From: Lachnospiraceae bacterium
GTDB taxonomy: Bacteria > Bacillota > Clostridia > Oscillospirales > Ruminococcaceae
Reading direction: 5' to 3'
NCBI GenBank assembly: GCA_023664705.1
Contig: JAMPFE010000013.1
Span: 1 to 64,000, forward strand
DNA: 64,000 nucleotides
This document shows positions 52,728-59,618 of the stretch, one piece after another; position 1 is the stretch's first letter, and the number at the start of each line of letters is the position of its first letter. The position numbers and the translations under genes are program-made. The notes under the pieces were generated by a model. The model saw nothing but the letters and a program-made list of their open reading frames with translations. It was not told the origin of the DNA and made no database searches.

Positions 52728-52789
52728 AGACCATATGGTCTTAATATATTTTATCATAAACGGTCTAAAATGTCAAGACCATTTGGTCT
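52728..52789. promoter_or_regulatory. Paired operators bracketing a consensus promoter
   Basis: AGACCATATGGTCT (52728-52741) is a perfect 14-base palindrome. AGACCATTTGGTCT (52776-52789) is nearly so, and a half site GGTCT lies at 52762-52766. Between them, on the minus strand, stand TTGACA (52776-52771), a 17-base spacer and TAAAAT (52753-52748), the promoter of the surface-protein gene. One box overlaps the -35 edge and the other the start site. Confidence 0.8.
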
Positions 52790-52822
52790 AAATTTTTTAA
52801 AATATTTGGGGAGGGTAATAAA

Positions 52823-53161
52823 ATGAACAGATTACGGGAATTGCGAGAATTTCACGCCTTGACCAGAGCGCAGTGCGCCCAGATTGCTTATATCACAGCC
52901 AAAACCTACGAGCGCTACGAAAAGGGCGAGCGCGTTATGCCTATCGACACGGCTATCTACTTCGCGCGGTTCTACAAGGTCAGCCTCGACTACATCTCGG
53001 GCATAACGGACAGCCCCGCGGAGTTTCCCCCAAACGGTCTTAAATCCCCGCCGACCACAGACGACATAAAGCTCGACAGCCGCCTGCTGCTCGCGCTGAA
53101 ACGCGTCCCCGAAAAGCAGCAGCGCCTCCTCGCGGAATTTCTCGCCTCCATAACAAAATAA
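52823..53161 (+). CDS. XRE-family transcriptional regulator
   Basis: ATG 52823 follows GGGGAGGG. The 112-residue protein has an N-terminal helix-turn-helix (about 3-60; LRELREFHALTRAQCAQIAY, YERYEKGERVMP) and a short helical C-terminus (RVPEKQQRLLAEFLASI). It is divergent from the surface-protein gene, and two palindromic operators lie between them. It most likely represses that gene and itself. The effector is unknown. Confidence 0.88.
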   Translation: MNRLRELREFHALTRAQCAQIAYITAKTYERYEKGERVMPIDTAIYFARFYKVSLDYISGITDSPAEFPPNGLKSPPTTDDIKLDSRLLLALKRVPEKQQRLLAEFLASITK

Positions 53162-53186
53162 AAGCCCGAGCGAAAACTCGGGCTTT
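53161..53186. terminator. Bidirectional terminator
   Basis: Perfect 10-bp stem AAAGCCCGAG / CTCGGGCTTT with a six-base loop between the convergent XRE and YesL-like genes. Its first bases form the XRE stop codon. Confidence 0.85.
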
Positions 53187-53200
53187 AAATATTTTTCGGG

Positions 53201-53875
53201 CTATTCGCTTTTCGCCTTGTGCCGTTCGTTTTCCTCTCGGCACTCCCTTTCGGCGCGCTCCTCCTCGAGCTTCTCGAAGATACGTATGATAAACGACCCG
53301 TGCACGTAGGTCAGAAACGCCGGCACAAGCAGCACGGCAACGAACATCGTCGTGTAGTTCCACAGCGCCACAAACATCACGGCGACCGTTATCGCAAGCA
53401 GTATAACGGTCCTCCCGAGGAACTTCAGCCCGATGAAAATGCCGTTCTTTACGGTCTGCACGGGCGTATTTTCATATCTCGCCGCGCAAGCGAACACATA
53501 CGTCAGCGCGATGACGTAAAGCGCCGCCGCCACAAGCAGCAGTATCGCGAAAACGTCCGCCGCGCCCTCCATGACCGACATTCCGAAGTAGTACAGATAA
53601 AGCATATACGCAATGATAAGCCCTATCGGCAGCAGTATCAGCCACGCCAGCGTCGCCTGCTTAAAGTTGCTCTTGAAATAGGAAAAGAACTGCCTGCAAA
53701 CGTGCCCCTCCTCGTTTTTCAGCATCTTAAAGCACACCGCGTACAGCGCCGCCGTCGAAGCGCCGAGCGTCGCTATCGGTATGCTGCACACAAGCCAGCA
53801 CAGCGACAGCAGCACCATATCCGTAAATTTGGAGATGACCTCGTACACGGGTCCGTCCGCGCGGAACAAACGCAT
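53201..53875 (-). CDS. YesL-like DUF624 membrane protein of a sugar transporter cluster
   Basis: The start is ATG 53875 after GAGGGAAGA. The 224-residue protein has five membrane segments, the DUF624 signature CSIPIATLGASTAALYAVCF, NFKQATLAWLILLP, and a charged C-terminal tail (EKLEEERAERECREENE). DUF624 proteins accompany CUT1 sugar ABC transporters, as here, where the solute-binding protein gene lies 88 bases upstream. The biochemical role is not established. An 8-bp hairpin AATAGGAG/CTCCTATT (53902-53928) separates the two. Confidence 0.82.
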   Translation of the reverse strand: MRLFRADGPVYEVISKFTDMVLLSLCWLVCSIPIATLGASTAALYAVCFKMLKNEEGHVCRQFFSYFKSNFKQATLAWLILLPIGLIIAYMLYLYYFGMSVMEGAADVFAILLLVAAALYVIALTYVFACAARYENTPVQTVKNGIFIGLKFLGRTVILLAITVAVMFVALWNYTTMFVAVLLVPAFLTYVHGSFIIRIFEKLEEERAERECREENERHKAKSE

Positions 53876-53901
53876 TTCTCTTCCCTCTTTCCAAGTGAAC
53901 A

Positions 53902-53928
53902 AATAGGAGAGCTCATCGCCCTCCTATT
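53902..53928 (-). terminator. Intercistronic hairpin after the solute-binding protein gene
   Basis: An 8-bp stem with an eleven-base loop; only a weak T-run on the minus strand. It may allow partial read-through into the YesL-like gene. Confidence 0.4.
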
Positions 53929-53963
53929 CGCTTTTTAAGGCAATCCGCCTAAGGTTTTCGTCA

Positions 53964-55805
53964 TTACTGAGCCGCCGCAAGAGCTTCCTGCACAGCCGCC
54001 GCTCTGAGCTTGCCCTCGTTGGTCTGGAACTCAACGCACTGCGCGTAGCCGTAAGCCTCCGCGTCCGACTTCATCTTAGCGACGATAGAATCGAACTCCG
54101 CGTCGTCCTTCGCGAAGATAGCGTTCCAAGAACCCGTCTTTACGCAATCCTTTACCTGATTCCAGGTAGCGTCGAGCTCGGCGTCCTTCTGAGTGCCCGT
54201 GTAGGTGGACTTAACGTTTACAACGGATCTGCTCTCAAGATAATCGTCCGCGGTCTCAAAGCCCGACCATGCCTGCCAGCTCTTCTGAATATCGTTGTAT
54301 TCCTTCGCGGTCGTCGACCAGTACTCCCAGTTGTATCTCTCGCCCGTAAGCGGGTTGATATCGTCGAGGGACATCGTGGTGTTGTTGATCTTGAACTCGC
54401 CGTCCTCAAACGTAGAGCCGTTGATGGTAACGCCCTTCTTATCCGTCATAGCGCGGAGACCGTCGTCGGTCAGATACGCCTTGCCGTCGGAGTTGTAGTC
54501 CCATGTAGTGCCCTGAGGACCGTACTTGATAGTCATAGTGCCCTCGGGAGTGGAGAACCAGTTGATGATAGCCATGCAGAGCTCGGGATACTGCGTCTTT
54601 GCGCCGATAGTCCAAACGCGCTCGCCGCCGTAGATGTTCAGACCCTCAACGAGGTTCTTGGAGTCAGCGGGAGGTACGCAAGCCATTATCTTGCCCTCGG
54701 CAACGTGCTCGGGAGTGTTGTACAGGTCAGCGCCCATCCACTTGAACTGGTTGAAGAACGTAGCGCCGTCAACGAGCTGCGTAGCAACGTCGTCGTAGCT
54801 CTGCGTCATGGAGTTCGGGTTGAGCAAGCCCTCCTGATACAGCTTGTTGTACCATTTCAGAGCCTTGAGGTACCAGCCGTCGTCCGCCAGAACGTCCTGA
54901 TAAACGTTCTTCTCGCAGTCGTACAGACCGAGACCGAACTCGTCAAATCCGTACAGCGCGCCGATAGTCTTAACGAACATGACCATATCGCCGTCCCAAT
55001 CGCTGAACAGCGAAACCGCGTAGGTCTCCTTGCCGCTGTCGGAGGTCGGGCAGATCTCCTTCATCTGCTTGAATACTTCAATGTAGTCGTCAAGCGTCTT
55101 TATCTCGGGCTTGCCGATCTGCTCGTACAGGTCGTAACGGAGCGCGGGCCAGTAGTCCTGCATCTTCGTCTTTGTCGGGTCGGTAGCCACGTCGTGACCG
55201 TACCCGTGAACCTTTCCGTCGCTGCCCGAAGCGTTCTTCGCCTTGTCGAGCGCGGGCTGGAGGAACTCGTTGATGTACGGACCGAAATCCTGAAGGATAT
55301 CCTCGTCCTCCCAATCGAGGAGCAGACCCGCGGTCGCCGCCTGAGCGTAGTCGCCCATAGAGCCGAATACCACGATATCGCCGAGGTTGCCCGATTCCAT
55401 TCTCGTCGCGAACATTCCGTCGGGGTTGTTGATGATGTTCAGCTCAACGTTGAACTTCTCCTTCATGATATCCGCGAACCAGCCGAGCTGCTTGCCCGAG
55501 TAGTTGGAAAGCTGCGAATAAACGTCGAGCGTTACCGTGTTCTCGGGGATAAACTCGCTGTAATCCGCCTCCCAATCGGACTGACCGCCCGTGGGGGGAG
55601 TAGGTGTGGAGCTTCCGCCGTTATCGGACGAGGTGCTGCTGTTGTTGTCCGCAGAGCTGCTGCTGTTGTTCGCCGAGTTCGTGGAGCTCTCGTTGGAATT
55701 GCCCGCGCCGCTCGAGCTGTTGTCGTCGGTGTTGCACGCCGTAAGCGACAGCGCCGTCATGACCGCCAGAGCGCCCGCCGCAATTCTCTTGCTGCTTTTT
55801 GCCAT
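53964..55805 (-). CDS. Sugar ABC transporter solute-binding lipoprotein (LipO/YtcQ-like)
   Basis: A 613-residue lipoprotein starting at ATG 55805 (AAAGGAG). The lipobox is SLTAC (Cys about 24), followed by a Ser/Asn-rich linker (about 26-75). The mature domain (about 95-613) is of the large extracellular solute-binding class 1 type. It has IINNPDGMFATRMESGNLGD, DWEDEDILQDFGPYINEFL and WFSTPEGTMTIKYGPQGTTW, the last typical of LipO/YtcQ proteins that pair with LplB/YtcP permeases. Likely substrate is an oligo- or polysaccharide fragment. The ATPase is absent and is presumably a shared MsmX-like protein. Confidence 0.9.
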   Translation of the reverse strand: MAKSSKRIAAGALAVMTALSLTACNTDDNSSSGAGNSNESSTNSANNSSSSADNNSSTSSDNGGSSTPTPPTGGQSDWEADYSEFIPENTVTLDVYSQLSNYSGKQLGWFADIMKEKFNVELNIINNPDGMFATRMESGNLGDIVVFGSMGDYAQAATAGLLLDWEDEDILQDFGPYINEFLQPALDKAKNASGSDGKVHGYGHDVATDPTKTKMQDYWPALRYDLYEQIGKPEIKTLDDYIEVFKQMKEICPTSDSGKETYAVSLFSDWDGDMVMFVKTIGALYGFDEFGLGLYDCEKNVYQDVLADDGWYLKALKWYNKLYQEGLLNPNSMTQSYDDVATQLVDGATFFNQFKWMGADLYNTPEHVAEGKIMACVPPADSKNLVEGLNIYGGERVWTIGAKTQYPELCMAIINWFSTPEGTMTIKYGPQGTTWDYNSDGKAYLTDDGLRAMTDKKGVTINGSTFEDGEFKINNTTMSLDDINPLTGERYNWEYWSTTAKEYNDIQKSWQAWSGFETADDYLESRSVVNVKSTYTGTQKDAELDATWNQVKDCVKTGSWNAIFAKDDAEFDSIVAKMKSDAEAYGYAQCVEFQTNEGKLRAAAVQEALAAAQ

Positions 55806-55904
55806 GATAAATTCTCCTTTTACATTCGTTAAAAGTGATGTTTGCCTGCCTCCGAATGAAGCAAGCCGTATTATTCAAGCGGTTTCCCGCAATAATACCG
55901 AAAA

Positions 55905-56834
55905 TCAGCCCTTTACCGCGCCGAGCATAATGCCCTTCTCAAAGTACTTCGACATAAACGGGTAAACGAGCAGAATGGGTATGACCGTCGCCATCGCAAC
56001 GGTAAACTTTATCGGACGCATATTCATCGAGGTCTGCGTCACAAGGCTTCCGATGTCGCCGCTCCCGCTCGACTGTATCATCGCCGCGAGGTTCGTCGCC
56101 TCGTTCATATAGGTATACAGGCGGTGCTGGAGCGTATAGAGCTCGGGCTTGCCCGACATCAGTATAAGCGAATCGGTAAACGAGTTCCAGTGTCCCACAG
56201 CGCCGAATATAGCGATAGTCGCCAGAATGGGCTTGCACAGCGGGAAGATAATGCACCTGAATATCCTGAAATACCCCGCGCCGTCAATGGACGCGCTCTC
56301 CTCGAGCTCCGCGGGTATGGACTCGATGTAGGTCTTTACGAGAATGATATTATACGGCGAGATGATGCCCGGGATTATGTACGCGAGGAAGTTGTTGGTA
56401 AGCCCCAGCATCGACATATTCATATACCACGGGATAAGCCCCGCGTTGAAGTACATCGTGATAACAAGGAACCTGTACCAGAATTTCCTCCCCCACATTT
56501 CCTCTTTCGTAACGAGGTATCCCACCATCGCCGAAGCGCCCACCATAAGCACAGTACCTATAACGGTCCTCGCGATAGACACGATAAACGACGTCCCCAG
56601 ACCGTTTATCTTGGTCAGTCCGACGTAGTTGTTGAAATGCACGCCCTTCGGCAGCAGCTGTATCCGTCCCGCGCCGACAAGCGAGTTGTCGCTTATCGTG
56701 TTGATAAACAGGTAGTAGAACGGGAACAGGCATATCAGCGCGAAGAGAATGAATATGGTGTAGTTCACGATGTTGAACACAACGTCGCCCGCCGTAAGAC
56801 GGAAGCCGTGCTGCTTTTCTTTTTCCTTAGCCAT
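55905..56834 (-). CDS. Sugar ABC transporter permease, YtcP/LplC type
   Basis: The 309-residue protein starts at ATG 56834 (GGAGGGA upstream). It has six membrane helices and the permease loop EAASIDGAG-like ESASIDGAGYFRIFRCIIFP, followed by GHWNSFTDSLILM. The C-terminal FMSKYFEKGIMLGAVKG is the hallmark of this family. It lies 12 bases after the LplB-like gene and 99 bases before the binding-protein gene: an operon of permease-permease-binding protein-YesL. Confidence 0.93.
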   Translation of the reverse strand: MAKEKEKQHGFRLTAGDVVFNIVNYTIFILFALICLFPFYYLFINTISDNSLVGAGRIQLLPKGVHFNNYVGLTKINGLGTSFIVSIARTVIGTVLMVGASAMVGYLVTKEEMWGRKFWYRFLVITMYFNAGLIPWYMNMSMLGLTNNFLAYIIPGIISPYNIILVKTYIESIPAELEESASIDGAGYFRIFRCIIFPLCKPILATIAIFGAVGHWNSFTDSLILMSGKPELYTLQHRLYTYMNEATNLAAMIQSSGSGDIGSLVTQTSMNMRPIKFTVAMATVIPILLVYPFMSKYFEKGIMLGAVKG

Positions 56835-56846
56835 ATCGATCCCTCC

Positions 56847-58307
56847 TTAGACAATGCCCGAGCCGCGGATAGCCTTGGATGCCTTATTCGCGCTGAACAG
56901 GAGTATAACGCTTATAATGGACTTCGCCATGCCGACGACGGTCGAAAGCGGTATCTGGTTGCTCGACCCCAGACCGAGCATATACACGTACAGGTCAAGC
57001 ACTTGTATTCCCGAGGTGTTCGTCGCGTTTCTGAATACAAGGTACTGATCCATACCGTTGGAAAGTATGTTCGATATCGACAGCACGAACTGCACGAAAA
57101 ACGTCGGCATAAGCCCCGGTATCGTGATGTGCCATATCTTCTGGAAGCGCCCCGCGCCGTCGATGGTCGCCGCCTCGTACAGCGCCTGGTCGATGCCCGA
57201 GATGCCCGCTATGTAGATGATAGCGCCCCAGCCGAGCCCCTTCCACGTGCCCCACAGGTACATCTTCAGCCATATGAAATCGTTTCCTATCAGGAAATCC
57301 TTGCTCTCCGTGGCAAGCCCCGTACTCAGCAAAAACTGATTGACAAAGCCATCCGACGAAAACAGCGCGAACGCGACGGTATAAACGAGCACCCAACTTA
57401 TAAAGTTCGGTATCGTCGTGATCGTCTGCACGGCGCGTCTCACGGGACCGCATTTTATTTCGGTAAGGAATATCGCGAACGCCAGCGGCAGCCACGACAT
57501 TGCAAGTCCGATGCCGCTCATCGCCAGCGTATTCGTCATAACGCGTACAATATCCGCGCGCGTCGCCGAGTTCTGAAACAGATATGTAAACCACTTGAAG
57601 CCCACAAAATTATCGGGCGTGAGCGACTGCCCCGGTTTATAATCGAAAAACGCGTAGCGCCAGCCCCACAGCGGCAGATACGAAAACAGGAACACTAAGA
57701 TCAAAAACGGCGCCATCATCAGGAAGAGCCTGTACTTGCCCTCCATGAACCACCCGTCCGTCTCGGTCGCCCTCGGCAGCTTCACAAGATACAGCAGACT
57801 GAGAAGCAGACACACTCCCGCAAGCACGATGAAAACTATCGCGCCGACGGGCTCGAGCGGCTTCACTCTTTCGGGATTTGGCGCGTTCGTATAGCCCGAC
57901 TGCTGAAGCTTGACGAAAATCAGCCCCGCAAGGCTCACGACGCTGCCCCCCAAGGACACCACCGCCCCGAGCCGCTTGAACCTTATCTCTCCGATAGTCA
58001 TCGCGCAGCCCGCGAGCATAGCCGCCATGCCGACAAGCGACACCAGCGAGCCGATGTAAGTGCACACCAGAACGTTCTTCTCAATGTAGCCTCTGCTTAT
58101 CGCGCGCTGAAAGCCGCCCGCGATGCCGTCGTAGGAAACGCCCGAGGTGAAGAACGAATCGCCCTCGTTCATAAGCTCGCTCATGCGCGTGGGATTGAGC
58201 GCGGGAACAAACAGGCAGACCAAAGTGATAATGATCGCTATGCGCAGAAAATAACCTATAAAGTCGATAGGTTTTTTTGCCTGCTTTACGGTTTTTGCCG
58301 CTGTCAT
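56847..58307 (-). CDS. Sugar ABC transporter permease, LplB type, with N-terminal membrane extension
   Basis: The 486-residue protein starts at ATG 58307 behind AAAGGAA. Residues about 190-486 form a normal LplB permease (FLMMAPFLILVFLFSYLPLW; EAATIDGAGRFQKIWHITIP). The first 185 residues add four predicted membrane helices (for example FIGYFLRIAIIITLVCLFVP, GSLVSLVGMAAMLAGCAMTI) not found in ordinary permeases of about 300 residues. It may be a fused sensor or assembly part. There is no stop or frameshift that would split it. First gene of the operon. Confidence 0.9.
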   Translation of the reverse strand: MTAAKTVKQAKKPIDFIGYFLRIAIIITLVCLFVPALNPTRMSELMNEGDSFFTSGVSYDGIAGGFQRAISRGYIEKNVLVCTYIGSLVSLVGMAAMLAGCAMTIGEIRFKRLGAVVSLGGSVVSLAGLIFVKLQQSGYTNAPNPERVKPLEPVGAIVFIVLAGVCLLLSLLYLVKLPRATETDGWFMEGKYRLFLMMAPFLILVFLFSYLPLWGWRYAFFDYKPGQSLTPDNFVGFKWFTYLFQNSATRADIVRVMTNTLAMSGIGLAMSWLPLAFAIFLTEIKCGPVRRAVQTITTIPNFISWVLVYTVAFALFSSDGFVNQFLLSTGLATESKDFLIGNDFIWLKMYLWGTWKGLGWGAIIYIAGISGIDQALYEAATIDGAGRFQKIWHITIPGLMPTFFVQFVLSISNILSNGMDQYLVFRNATNTSGIQVLDLYVYMLGLGSSNQIPLSTVVGMAKSIISVILLFSANKASKAIRGSGIV

Positions 58308-58373
58308 TACATCATTCCTTTCGATAAAGAATACGGGTTGCGCGAAACGTAAATTTCGCCTACTTTAGTTTAC

Positions 58374-58420
58374 ATTATATAATACGGCTTTACCTTTGTC
58401 AATCGTTTTTTTTTTTTTTT
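58374..58420 (-). promoter_or_regulatory. Promoter with UP-like A-tract for the sugar transporter operon
   Basis: On the minus strand TTGACA (58402-58397), 17-base spacer, TATAAT (58379-58374). Immediately upstream, a run of 15 A (T on the plus strand, 58406-58420) resembles a UP element. No cre-like box was recognised. Confidence 0.85.
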
Positions 58421-58595
58421 GTAGCAATGCATAAAATACGCGCCAAAGATTTGTTTATTTGTTACACACTTTTGTAAAATCATTTTAGTTTTCATCAAAG
58501 CAAATCAAGATTTACGGCAGCGCTCTCGGCATTTGGTTTAAGGTAATTTCTCCGTCATCATCTGTGGCTTTTGATTAAACCACTAACTTCGTGCA
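58421..58595. other. Intergenic stretch, nothing recognised
   Basis: A+T-rich sequence upstream of the sugar transporter promoter. I see no gene, operator or repeat here. Confidence 0.4.
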
Positions 58596-58678
58596 AGAGG
58601 ACACCCTTCGGGAGAGGGGGGAACCAGAAAATCCAACAAAAATGCGGAGTTCCCCCCTCTCCCTACGGGTTTCCTCTT
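58596..58678. repeat. Long imperfect inverted repeat
   Basis: Arm 58596-58625 (AGAGGACACCCTTCGGGAGA...) is the near reverse complement of 58649-58678. A perfect 15-base core GTTCCCCCCTCTCCC is followed by 3-4 mismatches and then TCCTCT. The 23-base loop is A-rich. It does not code for protein convincingly and has no T-run. It may be a small palindromic mobile remnant. Confidence 0.7.
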
Positions 58679-58681
58679 CCG

Positions 58682-58906
58682 ATCTTCTTCCCCTCTCCCA
58701 CTCCCCCTTTTCCGCATTTTTCGGTTGACGAGAACAAAAACGCGCCTTTCCGAGAAAGAAATACAATCAACGCAGCTCCCCGCACAGCTCAAAATGCGAA
58801 CTTAAATTGCCCTGTCGACGCTCACTTTTGCGAGGAGTGCTCCTGCAAATTCTAATTTAACACCCCCGCGGCTGCAAAAAACCGCAAACTTTTCCTCCTA
58901 CGAATT
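58682..58906. other. Intergenic stretch, nothing recognised
   Basis: C-rich on the plus strand at its left end, then A+T-rich. An open plus-strand frame covers 58571-58855 but lacks a ribosome site and overlaps the inverted repeat, so I do not call it a gene. Confidence 0.4.
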
Positions 58907-59105
58907 AGTTAGCACCGCAAATCCCAGATTTTAACATAAAATAACAATATTTCCAAATATTTACATCGCAAAACTGCAATTAACCGCAAATAACTGCAAA
59001 ACAACTGCAAATCCCTGCACGCGAGCTGCAAAAAACTGCAAGAAAAGGGACAAATCGGGGTGGATTTGTCCCTTTTCAAAAAATTTTTGCAATTTCCCAG
59101 TTAAA
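58907..59105. repeat. Phased CTGCAA intergenic element, copy C
   Basis: TTTCCAAATATTTACAT (58950-58966) leads into CGCAAAA and seven YYGCA motifs at 58974, 58984, 58994, 59005, 59015, 59026 and 59036, again spaced 10-10-11-10-11-10. A perfect 15-bp hairpin GAAAAGGGACAAATC / GATTTGTCCCTTTTC (59042-59056 with 59063-59077) and the right box GCAATTTCCCAGTTAAAAA follow. The far-left flank is more diverged than in copies A and B. Confidence 0.88.
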
Positions 59106-59121
59106 AACTTGCAAAATTTAT

Positions 59122-59286
59122 TCAGATAGCGTCCATAAAGGCGCCGAGCACCTTAAACGCCTTGGCGGCGGACTTTCTGCGAAAGCGGCGGTTGTTGGTA
59201 AGCGACTTTACCGCCATAAACGCCAGCCCGCCCGTGATAACGCCCGCGGCAGCGCTTTTTATATAGCTTTGCGTCTCCCTGCTCAT
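59122..59286 (-). CDS. Small basic protein with one hydrophobic segment, 54 residues
   Basis: Starts at ATG 59286 nine bases after AAGGAGG and stops at TGA 59124-59122. The product begins MSRETQSYIKSAAAGVITGG. It continues with a hydrophobic stretch to residue 26 and a basic C-terminal half (NNRRFRRKSAAKAFKVLG). A membrane-associated role is plausible. I do not recognise a family. The perfect ribosome site makes translation likely. Copy C of the phased repeat lies just downstream and could act as its terminator. Confidence 0.7.
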   Translation of the reverse strand: MSRETQSYIKSAAAGVITGGLAFMAVKSLTNNRRFRRKSAAKAFKVLGAFMDAI

Positions 59287-59478
59287 TTATCGGCTCCTCC
59301 TTTTTATTGGTTTTACAACGCTATTTTCCGCAAAAACCGCGCGAATATAATAAGTAAAAATTAACGGCAAAAATAAACTGTTTTGTGCAGTGTGCAAGCA
59401 TATCCGCCGTATCCGGCGCCGAAATTAGTGAATTGTCACAAAATGCAGGTCTTTTAACAAAAACCTGCAAAAAACCGC

Positions 59479-59507
59479 TTGACATTTCCTCCCGAAAATA
59501 GTATAAT
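59479..59507 (+). promoter_or_regulatory. Promoter of the amt-PII gene
   Basis: Perfect TTGACA (59479-59484), 17-base spacer, TATAAT (59502-59507), implying a start near 59513. Confidence 0.85.
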
Positions 59508-59510
59508 ACA

Positions 59511-59576
59511 GACATAGCAAAGGGGCTATGTCATGCGGTTCTCGGCGACGAGGGCGCTTGCCGCAGTCCCTTTTTT
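59511..59576 (+). promoter_or_regulatory. Attenuator-like leader of the amt-PII gene
   Basis: GACATAGC (59511-59518) pairs with GCTATGTC (59525-59532), an 8-bp stem with the six-base loop AAAGGG. Alternatively AAAGGGGCT (59519-59527) pairs with AGTCCCTTT (59565-59573), and GCGG (59535-59538) with CCGC (59561-59564), forming a terminator followed by T's. The folds share 59519-59527, so the first prevents the second. The loop has A at position 1 and G at position 4, as in the hexaloops bound by ANTAR antiterminators, but the second hexaloop hairpin of that motif is not evident. Confidence 0.55.
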
Positions 59577-59618
59577 GCAATATAAAAAAACAAGCAAAAA
59601 TGAAAGGAGCAAACTTAA

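Noticed and set aside
58571..58855. Plus-strand frame of 94 codons
   Set aside because: It runs through the long inverted repeat and lacks a start signal.
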